From: Flavobacteriales bacterium UBA2426
Lineage (GTDB): Bacteria; Bacteroidota; Bacteroidia; Flavobacteriales_F; PHOS-HE28
NCBI GenBank assembly: GCA_002342985.1
Contig: DDRC01000066.1
Location: 1 to 9,105, forward strand
Length of the DNA stretch: 9,105 bases
Reading direction: 5' to 3'
A program made the translations under genes and the position numbers. Below the pieces are notes generated by a model. The model worked only from the letters and a program-made list of their open reading frames with translations. It made no database searches and was not told the origin of the DNA. Below, piece by piece: positions 1 to 6,013 of this stretch (positions within the stretch are counted from its first letter, which is position 1; every line of letters begins with the position of its first letter).

Positions 1-24
1 GCGGTTCTGCGGTTCTGCGGTTCT
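1..24. repeat. Three perfect tandem copies of an 8-bp unit
   Basis: The first 24 bases are three exact copies of GCGGTTCT, directly followed by CATGGTGAT and then a run of nine G at 35-43. The array sits flush against the window edge, so its true length is unknown. Short tandem repeats and G runs often end short-read contigs, so this may be why the sequence starts here. I see no coding role. Confidence 0.85.
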
Positions 25-71
25 CATGGTGATAGGGGGGGGGTGGAGGGTTGAAGGTATTAGCACAAAAG

Positions 72-115
72 GGCGAATTGTAGCGGCGGTGGAAAACTAT
101 TCACGCCAATTCGCC
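72..115. repeat. 9-bp perfect inverted repeat with 26-nt loop
   Basis: GGCGAATTG at 72-80 is the exact reverse complement of CAATTCGCC at 107-115. The 26-nt loop contains a second possible pairing (GGCGGTG near 85-91 with CACGCC at 102-107) that shares a base with the outer arm, so two alternative folds exist. No T-run follows either arm on the plus strand, so it is not a standard intrinsic terminator. It could be the folded 3' end of an upstream transcript, an operator, or a leader hairpin for the downstream operon. The repeat is seen directly; its function is unknown. Confidence 0.55.
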
Positions 116-141
116 ATGCTACCCGGAGCACCAGCCTTGCC

Positions 142-242
142 TTGCCAAACGAGAAGCCGCGCAAGGGCATCGACCGGCTCTTCAAGGACCGCAAGCCCGC
201 TTCGGCTGAAGCTCCGGCGGACAAGAAGGACGAAGGGAAAGG
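142..242 (+). other. Coding-like lysine-rich stretch, possibly the displaced N-terminus of the kinase
   Basis: Read in the frame of the TTG at 142, this stretch gives a lysine/arginine-rich hydrophilic peptide beginning MPNEKPRKGIDRLFKDRK. Most codons up to about 200 end in G or C (AAC GAG AAG CCG CGC AAG GGC ATC GAC), as in the real genes of this window. The pattern fades after about 250, where rare codons (AGG, CGA, TTA) appear, while the kinase frame becomes coding-like at just that point. One extra G in the GGGG run at 249-252 would fuse the two frames as ...GKGWLGEEWPATF.... It is therefore either a cytoplasmic N-terminal extension of the kinase cut off by a frameshift, or a short separate ORF. 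No in-frame ATG or GTG lies between the upstream stop (61-63) and 142. Confidence 0.4.
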
Positions 243-1793
243 GTGGTTGGGGAGGAATGGCCCGCGACCTTTACCGACCTTCACGCCGTGGACCTCTACT
301 CCCGCAAGCAGCGCTGGAAATTGGTGCTGGCCGCCGTGGCCCTGCTGCTGGTGGGCGCCTCGCTGTGGTACAGCAGCCGCATCGTGGAGGATATCCGCGC
401 CGAGGAGCGCAGAAAGGTGAGGCTCTGGGCCGAGGCCGTGCAGAACCGCGCCGAACTGGTGAACTACACCGAACGGCTCTTCGAGCGGCTGCGCGATGAG
501 GAGCGGAAAAAGGTGCAGCTACTGGCGGATGCCATGCAGCGCCTGGGGCGCGCCGAGGAGACCGACTTCTCCTTCTACCTCCGCGTGGTGAGCGACAACA
601 CCACCGTGCCCGTGGTGATCGTGGACGCACGTCGCGAGGTGAAGTTCCACCGCAACCTCGACACGGCCGTGGTCAACCACCCCGATCGCCTGCGGGCCGA
701 AGTGGACAGCATGGCCGCCTTGCGTCCGGCCATCGAGATCGCCATCCATGGCAATCAGAAGCAGTACCTCTACTACAAGGACAGCAAGGTGTTCACCGAG
801 CTGCAGGAGGTGATGGATGGCATCATCCGCAGCTTCATCTCCGAGACCGTGATGAGCACCGCCGCCGTGCCGGTGATCTACACCGACAGCACACGCACGC
901 GCATCCTGGAGACGGCGAACGTGGAGGAGGAGGTGCGTGCGGATACCGCCGCCCTGGGCGCCCGGCTGGCGGCCATGGCCCAGGTGAATGCGCCCATCGC
1001 CATCGACCTGCCCGGCAAGGGGCGCAACTACATCTTCTACGAGGAGAGCCTCGTGATCCGGCAGCTCCGCTACTTCCCCTATGTGCAGCTGGCCATCCTC
1101 GCCCTCTTCCTGCTGGTGGCCTACGCGCTGTTCAGCGTGTTCCGCAATGCCGAGCAGAACCAGGTGTGGGTGGGCATGGCCAAGGAGACGGCGCACCAGC
1201 TGGGCACGCCCCTCAGCTCGCTCATGGCCTGGATCGAGCTGCTCAAGCAGCAGGATACCGACCCGGCGGCCATCGCGGAGATGCGCAAGGACCTCGACCG
1301 CCTGGAGGTGATCACCGAGCGCTTCTCCAAGATCGGCTCGGCGCCGGCCCTCGCGCCCGAGAAGCTCTACCACACCCTGCGCGCCACGGTGCTCTACCTG
1401 CGTCCGCGGCTGCCGGCGCGAGCCCGCATCGAGGTGACCGCTCCCCAGGACACCGAACAGCAGGTGCCGCTGAACCGCCCGCTCTTCAGCTGGGTGATCG
1501 AGAACCTCATCCGCAATGCCATCGATGCCATGGAGGGCGAGGGCTCCATCGCCATCGAGATCGTTCCCGAGGCCGGGCAGGTGCACGTGGACGTGACCGA
1601 TTCCGGCAAGGGGATTCCGTCCGCGCAGCACCGCACCGTCTTCCAGCCCGGCTTCACCACCAAGAAGCGCGGCTGGGGCCTGGGCCTGTCCCTGAGCAAG
1701 CGCATCATCGAGCAGTACCACGGCGGCCGCATCTTCGTCAAGCGGAGCGCGCCGGGCAAAGGCACCACGTTCCGCATCACCCTCAAGACCTGA
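243..1793 (+). CDS. Membrane-bound sensor histidine kinase
   Basis: Autophosphorylating sensor kinase of the inner membrane. From the GTG at 243 it is 516 residues: a first membrane helix at about 26-43, a helical charged region 45-105, an extracytoplasmic sensor region to about 275, a second helix at about 279-299, then the kinase core. The H-box is AKETAHQLGTPLSS with phospho-acceptor His318. The ATPase domain has N-box NLIRNAIDAM (Asn421, Asn425), G1 DSGKG (453-457), G2 GWGLGLS (477-483) and G3 GKGTTF (505-510), so it appears active. The sensor region contains two similar copies of one segment (about 121-187 and 207-277). The start is uncertain: 243 is the first start codon after the in-frame stop at 207, but GTG at 288 gives MDLYSRKQRWKL, which matches how I remember relatives beginning, and a frameshift may hide a longer N-terminus. 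No response regulator is nearby, so its partner is unknown. It is the first gene of a tight operon. Confidence 0.9.
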   Translation: MVGEEWPATFTDLHAVDLYSRKQRWKLVLAAVALLLVGASLWYSSRIVEDIRAEERRKVRLWAEAVQNRAELVNYTERLFERLRDEERKKVQLLADAMQRLGRAEETDFSFYLRVVSDNTTVPVVIVDARREVKFHRNLDTAVVNHPDRLRAEVDSMAALRPAIEIAIHGNQKQYLYYKDSKVFTELQEVMDGIIRSFISETVMSTAAVPVIYTDSTRTRILETANVEEEVRADTAALGARLAAMAQVNAPIAIDLPGKGRNYIFYEESLVIRQLRYFPYVQLAILALFLLVAYALFSVFRNAEQNQVWVGMAKETAHQLGTPLSSLMAWIELLKQQDTDPAAIAEMRKDLDRLEVITERFSKIGSAPALAPEKLYHTLRATVLYLRPRLPARARIEVTAPQDTEQQVPLNRPLFSWVIENLIRNAIDAMEGEGSIAIEIVPEAGQVHVDVTDSGKGIPSAQHRTVFQPGFTTKKRGWGLGLSLSKRIIEQYHGGRIFVKRSAPGKGTTFRITLKT

Positions 1794-1803
1794 GCACACC
1801 CCC

Positions 1804-2163
1804 ATGCAACCGAGCACCAAGCAACCGCCCTGGCAGCGACTGAGCCGCATGTCGGCCATGATCTTCGGCCTGCTGCTGGCCTATGCCTGCTACCGTTACA
1901 ACGCCGATTTCGGAATCGGAGGCCCCGCGTTCCTGCAGGGCTGGCACGTGACCACGGACATGATCCTCTACCTGGGGGCGCCCTTGGCGGTCACCATGCT
2001 CCTCAATCGCTTCGCCCCGATCCGCACGAACAGGCTCTGGATCACCGCCCTGGTGCTGCAGGCGGTGACGGTGTACGTCCTCGCGGACCTGCACTACTGG
2101 CGGTTCCCGGCACCCGGGCTGGAGGCCTCGTACTCCGACCTCTGGGCGCGCTTGCTGGACTAG
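1804..2163 (+). CDS. Small hydrophobic membrane protein of unknown function
   Basis: A 119-residue protein that I do not recognise. It has a short basic, proline-containing N-terminus and three likely membrane helices at about 17-33, 53-69 and 78-96, followed by a short hydrophilic tail rich in aromatic residues. It starts 10 bp after the kinase stop and ends 3 bp before hemW, so it is almost certainly co-transcribed with both. Codons mostly end in G or C like its neighbours, which supports it being real. In-frame ATGs at 1849 and 1858 would shorten it by 15 or 18 residues and start it right at the first helix. Its place beside a sensor kinase might suggest a sensing partner, but nothing in the sequence shows this. 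Confidence 0.7.
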   Translation: MQPSTKQPPWQRLSRMSAMIFGLLLAYACYRYNADFGIGGPAFLQGWHVTTDMILYLGAPLAVTMLLNRFAPIRTNRLWITALVLQAVTVYVLADLHYWRFPAPGLEASYSDLWARLLD

Positions 2164-2166
2164 GCC

Positions 2167-3291
2167 ATGGCCGGCCTATACGTGCACATCCCGTTCTGCC
2201 GGAAGGCCTGCACGTACTGCGACTTCCACTTCAGCATCTCCACGCGCGGGCGCGAGGCGGTGCTCGGTGCCATGCATCGCGAACTGGAGGCGCGCAGCGC
2301 TGAGCCGGCTGCGCCGCTCGGAACGATCTATTTCGGCGGCGGCACCCCCAGCCTGCTCGCGCCGCAGGCGATCGGGGCCTTCGTGGAGCAGGCGCGCCGC
2401 TTGCTCGCCGTGGAAGCCGGCGCCGAGGTCACCTTGGAGGCGAACCCGGATGACATCACCGAGGCACGGCTGGAGCAGTGGTGGGCCATCGGCATCACGC
2501 GGATCAGCCTCGGTACACAGAGCTTCCGCGAGGACCGGTTGCGGTGGATGGGCCGCGCGCATGACGCGGACCAGGCCCTGCGCAGCATCGGGCTGATCGC
2601 AAAGGCCGGATTCGCTTCCTGGACCATCGACCTCATCTACGGGCTGCCGGGCATGACCTTGCAGGAGTGGGAGGAGCAGCTCCGCATCGCCCTCGACCAC
2701 GGCCTGCCGCACCTCAGCGCCTATTGCCTCACGGTGGAGCCCCGCACGGCGCTGGCCCACCAGGTGGGGAAGCACCTGGTGGCCATGCCGGGCGACGAGG
2801 CGCAGAGCGACCAGTTCGAGCTGCTGATGCAGCGCATGCGCGAGGCCGGCCTGGAGCATTACGAAATCAGCAACTTCGGCCGTCCGGGGCACTGGTCACG
2901 GCACAATACCAGCTATTGGGAAGGCGTGCCCTACCTGGGCATCGGGCCTTCCGCGCACTCCTTCTTCGGCACCCGCCGCCGCTGGAACGTGGCGAACAAC
3001 GCACGGTACGTCCATGGCGTGGCCGCCGGCGCCGGTTACTGGGAGGAGGAAGCGCTCACGCGCGCGCAGCGCACCAACGAGCGGCTGCTCACCGGCCTGC
3101 GCACCAGCCGCGGCGTTGAACTGTCGATGCTGGAGCTCGACGTGCTGCGCCTTCAACGGGCCGCCGTTGACCGATGGATGGGCACCGGGCATATGGAGCT
3201 GCGCGATGGGCGGTTAGTTTTGACCGGAGCGGGCAGGCACTTCGCGGACCGGATCGCAAGCGACCTGTTCATCGTGGACGATGCTGGCTGA
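2167..3291 (+). CDS. hemW: Radical SAM heme chaperone HemW
   Basis: HemW is a radical SAM protein related to coproporphyrinogen III dehydrogenase (HemN) that binds heme and delivers it to target proteins. At 374 residues it has the usual full family length. The N-terminus carries the [4Fe-4S] motif with Cys11, Cys15 and Cys18 (HIPFCRKACTYCDF). The residue two after the last cysteine is Phe, as in HemW, whereas true HemN has a fourth cysteine there. Other family marks are YFGGGTPSLL (55-64), EANPDD (91-96), SLGTQSF (114-120), HYEISNF (241-247), the HN..YW signature (256-261) and LGIGPSAHSF (267-276). The C-terminal HemN-type domain covers about 300-370. It starts 3 bp after the small membrane gene and its end may overlap the cyclase gene by 11 bp. 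Databases often mislabel such proteins as coproporphyrinogen oxidase; the Cys pattern argues against that. Confidence 0.95.
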   Translation: MAGLYVHIPFCRKACTYCDFHFSISTRGREAVLGAMHRELEARSAEPAAPLGTIYFGGGTPSLLAPQAIGAFVEQARRLLAVEAGAEVTLEANPDDITEARLEQWWAIGITRISLGTQSFREDRLRWMGRAHDADQALRSIGLIAKAGFASWTIDLIYGLPGMTLQEWEEQLRIALDHGLPHLSAYCLTVEPRTALAHQVGKHLVAMPGDEAQSDQFELLMQRMREAGLEHYEISNFGRPGHWSRHNTSYWEGVPYLGIGPSAHSFFGTRRRWNVANNARYVHGVAAGAGYWEEEALTRAQRTNERLLTGLRTSRGVELSMLELDVLRLQRAAVDRWMGTGHMELRDGRLVLTGAGRHFADRIASDLFIVDDAG

Positions 3292-4045
3292 TATCATGCA
3301 CCGCGGGCGCCGCTTCAAGGTCGACCTTTCCCAGCCGATCGACCTCTCGCTCCCGTTGGCTGCGGGGGATACCGGTCCGCGCGCCTGGCACGTGGGGCCC
3401 GTGGCCATGGAACCCGTGTGCATGGGCGACCGCGTCTTCGCCGTCAGGGAGGGTGCGCCGGTGAACTTCCGCGACGTGCGCTTCAACCCGCACGGCCATG
3501 GCACCCACACCGAGAGCGTGGGCCATATCAGCCCCGAGTGCCATCCGGTGGGCGGTCTCCTCAAGCGGTATTTCTTCACGGCCCAGATGGTGAGCGTGAG
3601 GCCGGAGGGCCGGAGGGCCCCCGATCAGCGCGAGGACCGCGTGATCACCTTGGAACAGCTGCGCAGCGTGGTGAGCGAGCGTCCGCCCGAGGCGCTCGTG
3701 ATCCGCACCCTACCCAATGATGAGGGCGCCGCCACCCGGCAATGGAGCGGCAGCAACCCCTGCTACCTCCAGAGCACGGCCTGCGCCTGGTTGCGCAGCA
3801 TCGGCGTCAAGCACCTCCTCCTCGACCTGCCCAGCGTGGACCGCGAGGAGGACGGCGGGGTGCTGGCAGCGCACCATGCCTTCTGGGACTTCCCCGCATC
3901 GGTCGACCTGGAGCGCACCATCACCGAGCTCATCCATGTGCCGACCGCTGCGGCGGACGGCGACTACCTGTTGGAGCTGCAACTGCCGCACTTCATCAAC
4001 GATGCGGCCCCGAGCCGTCCGGTGCTCTACGCGGTGCTGCCATGA
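3281..4045 (+). CDS. Cyclase-family (kynurenine formamidase-like) metal hydrolase
   Basis: A 254-residue member of the cyclase family (PF04199), which includes kynurenine formamidase and related metal-dependent amidohydrolases. The N-terminal part reads FKVDLSQPIDLSLPL, a common family opening. The metal-site region is NPHGHGTHTESVGH (69-82). The usual H-x-G-T-H-x-D appears here as G-H-G-T-H-T-E, so the first His is displaced by one position (His71 or His73) and Asp is replaced by Glu78. I believe this variant recurs in Bacteroidota homologues. Later features are LLLDLPSVDREEDGG (179-193), AHHAFWD (197-203) and the end LPHFINDAAPSRPVLYAV. The ATG at 3281 overlaps hemW by 11 bp; an in-frame ATG at 3296 gives a 4-bp gap and is equally plausible. 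No other tryptophan-catabolism gene is present, so the substrate is unknown. Confidence 0.85.
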   Translation: MLADIMHRGRRFKVDLSQPIDLSLPLAAGDTGPRAWHVGPVAMEPVCMGDRVFAVREGAPVNFRDVRFNPHGHGTHTESVGHISPECHPVGGLLKRYFFTAQMVSVRPEGRRAPDQREDRVITLEQLRSVVSERPPEALVIRTLPNDEGAATRQWSGSNPCYLQSTACAWLRSIGVKHLLLDLPSVDREEDGGVLAAHHAFWDFPASVDLERTITELIHVPTAAADGDYLLELQLPHFINDAAPSRPVLYAVLP

Positions 4046-4389
4046 CCATCGAAGAGCTGCAGGCCCATTGCAGCACCAAGTCCGGTGTGAGCTGGGATGC
4101 ACCCTTCGGGCCCGACGTGCTGGTGTTCCGCGTGGCCGGGAAGATCTTTGCACTGGCACCGCTCGATGTCTTCGCCACCATCAACCTGAAGTGCGACCCG
4201 GAGCGCGCCATCGAGCTGCGCGAGCGCTACCCGGGCATCGTGCCCGGCTACCACATGAACAAGCGGCATTGGAACACGGTGGAGGTCACCGGGTCCGTCC
4301 CGCGCAAGCTGCTCCTCGAGCTGGTGGACCACAGCTATGCGCTGGTGCGGGCCAGCCTGCCGAAAAAGGTGCGCGAGCAGCTCGATTAG
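4042..4389 (+). CDS. MmcQ/YjbR family protein
   Basis: A 115-residue protein of the MmcQ/YjbR (CyaY-like fold) family, small cytoplasmic proteins sometimes linked to DNA binding but without a firm molecular role. Family features are all visible: an N-terminal helix MTIEELQAHC, then WDAPFGPDVLVFRVAGKIFA (20-39), INLKCDPERAIELRERYP, the strongly conserved PGYHMNKRHWNTV (70-82), and a C-terminal helix with LVDHSYALVRASLPKK. The ATG at 4042 overlaps the cyclase stop codon as ATGA, so the two are probably translationally coupled. It appears complete and is the last gene of the first operon, being followed by a 112-bp gap. Larger in-frame upstream extensions run inside the cyclase gene and are not needed. 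Confidence 0.88.
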   Translation: MTIEELQAHCSTKSGVSWDAPFGPDVLVFRVAGKIFALAPLDVFATINLKCDPERAIELRERYPGIVPGYHMNKRHWNTVEVTGSVPRKLLLELVDHSYALVRASLPKKVREQLD

Positions 4390-4501
4390 GCCGGGACCGG
4401 CGAGCAGCCGCCCGCAGCAGGTGGTGCACGGCCGCCCTGTGGCCCGCCAAGGGGCCGCGGCGCATTGCCGACGGCCTGCGCGGGCCCAATACCTTCGCCC
4501 C
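4390..4501 (+). promoter_or_regulatory. Intergenic region with candidate Bacteroidota-type promoter
   Basis: This gap separates the first operon from the DUF502 gene. A TACCTTCG box at 4490-4497 lies five bases before the start codon and resembles the Bacteroidota -7 consensus TAnnTTTG with one mismatch. An ATTG at 4464-4467, about 22 nt upstream, is a loose match to the -33 TTTG, with a spacing slightly longer than usual. A GC hairpin, GGCCC (4441-4445) with GGGCC (4452-4456) and a 6-nt loop, might slow the upstream transcript but has no T-run. The box is seen directly; promoter activity is inferred. Confidence 0.4.
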
Positions 4502-5080
4502 ATGGCGCTGAACGGCCGACGCACGGGACGCATCGTCCTCGGGTTCTTCTTCCGGGGGCTTTTGCTGCTGGTGCCCATCACCGTCATCGTATGGACGCTC
4601 TGGCGGGTGCTGGCCTTCCTCGATGGCATCATCCCGCTCGACATTCCGGGCCTGGGCCTGGCTACGCTCCTCGCGATCATCACCGTGGTGGGCTGGCTGG
4701 GCAGCACCATCCTCTTCCAGCCCTTGGCGGATTTCGGCGATGAATTGCTGCAGCGCGTGCCGGTGATCAAGACCATGTACGGCGCCCTGAAGGACTTGAT
4801 GGAGGCCCTCGTGGGCAGCAAGCGCAAGTTCGACCGGCCGGTGATGGTGCGGCTTGGCGCGGGCATGGAGGCGCATCGCCTCGGCTTCATCACCCAGGAG
4901 GACCTGCAGCACCTCGGCATCGGGCCCGATATGGTAGCGGTCTACTTCCCCCACGCCTTCGCTTGGAGCGGCAACCTCATGGTGGTGCCCCGTGCCAATG
5001 TGAGGCCGATTGATGCGGAGCCGGCCGATGTCATGAAGTTCGTGGTGAGCGGAGGGGTCTCCAAAGTCGCCGACGAATGA
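4502..5080 (+). CDS. DUF502 family two-helix membrane protein
   Basis: A 192-residue member of the DUF502 family (related to plant LIKE-COV proteins), membrane proteins without an established biochemical role. The short basic N-terminus (NGRRTGR) is followed by a membrane helix at about 12-32 (FFRGLLLLVPITVIVWTLWR) and a second one at about 50-72. Family marks are the PGLGL stretch between the helices, LLQRVPVIKTMYGALKDLM (82-100) just after helix two, and a beta-rich C-terminal domain including GFITQEDL and VYFPHAF. The ATG at 4502 is chosen because a longer in-frame reading from 4337 overlaps the YjbR gene and adds only proline/arginine-rich sequence, and because a promoter-like box lies just upstream of it. 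The next gene starts 41 bp after its stop. Confidence 0.88.
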   Translation: MALNGRRTGRIVLGFFFRGLLLLVPITVIVWTLWRVLAFLDGIIPLDIPGLGLATLLAIITVVGWLGSTILFQPLADFGDELLQRVPVIKTMYGALKDLMEALVGSKRKFDRPVMVRLGAGMEAHRLGFITQEDLQHLGIGPDMVAVYFPHAFAWSGNLMVVPRANVRPIDAEPADVMKFVVSGGVSKVADE

Positions 5081-5121
5081 CCCCCAACGGTGCGGCACGC
5101 CGCTTGTCAGGCGCTGGGGAC

Positions 5122-5988
5122 ATGCGCTTCCTTGCCCTGTTCCTGCTCGTGGCTGCAGCCCCCCTGGGCAGCGCGGGCCAGCCAGCCGTCTCCATTGGGT
5201 CCTACGCCTTCAGCGATGGCGTTCATCCCACCTTCACCTTCCCCTTCGAGGGCACCGATGCGCGGTTCGTGGAGGCGTGGTGGAAGGACGAGCTGAAAGG
5301 CATCAGCCAGGCCGTTTCCAACAAGAAGGAGGTGGTCGCCGCCGGCGCACTGCTCCCCCAGGTATCGCCCGACACCGTGCGCGTGCTGGTGAAGGCCGAG
5401 CAGCGGAAGGGCGTACCCATGCTCACGGCGCATGTCGCCGTCCTCACGCGCGAGGGCTGGATGGCCCCTTCCAGCGACCCGCGCGCCTTCGAGGCCGCCA
5501 AGGCGTTCGTGCAGGAGCGGAGCACCCTGCTGCGCCGGCAGCTGGCCCAGCAGGAGCTGACCCAGGCGGAAAAGGGGCTGGCCCGGCTCATCAGCGAGCT
5601 CAACGGCCTGCAGCGCGAGAAGGAGCGGGCCGAAGCGGGCATCGAGCGCAGCCGGCAGCGGGCCGCAGAGGCGGTCACGGAGCAGGAACGGCTGGCGGCC
5701 GAAGCGGAGGAGGTGAGCCGAAAGGCCGAGGCCCAGCGCAAGGAGAATGCCCAAGGACCCGATGCGGAGGGGGAGCGGCTCCTGGCCGACCTCCTGAAGC
5801 AGCAGGCGCGCGCAGCCGAAAAGCGCAAGCGGGCCGGGGAGGACGAGCTGTCCGCCCGCAAGCGGGCCGAGGAGCTCGCGCAGGAAGTCAGGAAGAACCT
5901 CCAGGATCAGGAGCGGAAGCGGGTGGAGGTGCAGCGGCAGGAGGAGCTGGTGCAGCAGCTCCGGGCCAAGCTCGACGCCATCCGCTGA
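5122..5988 (+). CDS. Exported coiled-coil protein of unknown function
   Basis: A 288-residue protein from the ATG at 5122. That start places a clean signal peptide at the N-terminus (MRFLALFLLVAAAPLGSAG), predicting export to the periplasm. An in-frame ATG at 5077 overlaps the DUF502 stop as ATGA, but it would put 15 hydrophilic residues in front of the signal and is less likely. Residues 20-115 form a mixed alpha/beta domain (HPTFTFPFEGTDARFVEAWW, then strands). From about 125 to the end the chain is a long charged helix rich in Glu, Arg, Gln, Lys and Ala (QQELTQAEKGLARLISEL), a probable coiled coil for self-association. I recall Bacteroidota proteins with the same layout but know no function for them. 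It is probably co-transcribed with the DUF502 gene and might act in the envelope; that is inference. Confidence 0.75.
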   Translation: MRFLALFLLVAAAPLGSAGQPAVSIGSYAFSDGVHPTFTFPFEGTDARFVEAWWKDELKGISQAVSNKKEVVAAGALLPQVSPDTVRVLVKAEQRKGVPMLTAHVAVLTREGWMAPSSDPRAFEAAKAFVQERSTLLRRQLAQQELTQAEKGLARLISELNGLQREKERAEAGIERSRQRAAEAVTEQERLAAEAEEVSRKAEAQRKENAQGPDAEGERLLADLLKQQARAAEKRKRAGEDELSARKRAEELAQEVRKNLQDQERKRVEVQRQEELVQQLRAKLDAIR

Positions 5989-5995
5989 GCCCGCC

Positions 5996-6003
5996 TACCT
6001 TGG
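5996..6003 (+). promoter_or_regulatory. Candidate -7 promoter box before the EamA gene
   Basis: TACCTTGG lies in the 25-bp gap between the coiled-coil gene and the transporter, ten bases before its ATG. It matches the Bacteroidota TAnnTTTG element with one mismatch and echoes the TACCTTCG box before the DUF502 gene. No clear -33 TTTG is visible upstream, where the sequence is the end of the previous gene, so the call is tentative. Confidence 0.3.
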
Positions 6004-6013
6004 CGCACCGCGC

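Noticed and set aside
519..1859. A 446-residue open frame antisense to the histidine kinase
   Set aside because: It is a shadow of the kinase caused by high GC third positions. Its His/Gly/Ala/Leu-rich translation has no recognisable domain, while the plus strand has complete kinase motifs.
2167..3291. Oxygen-independent coproporphyrinogen III dehydrogenase (HemN)
   Set aside because: The length of about 374 residues and Phe in place of the fourth cysteine after CxxxCxxC fit HemW rather than HemN.
4441..4456. GC hairpin GGCCC/GGGCC as an intrinsic terminator after the YjbR gene
   Set aside because: The stem is only 5 bp and no T-run follows, so it does not meet the usual pattern.
4027..5098. 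Long minus-strand open frames across the YjbR and DUF502 genes
   Set aside because: Both translations are low-complexity and rich in Arg, Pro, Ala and His. The plus-strand frames match known families along their length.
5077..5121. Earlier ATG overlapping the DUF502 stop as the start of the coiled-coil protein
   Set aside because: It would place 15 hydrophilic residues before a textbook signal peptide that begins at the ATG at 5122.
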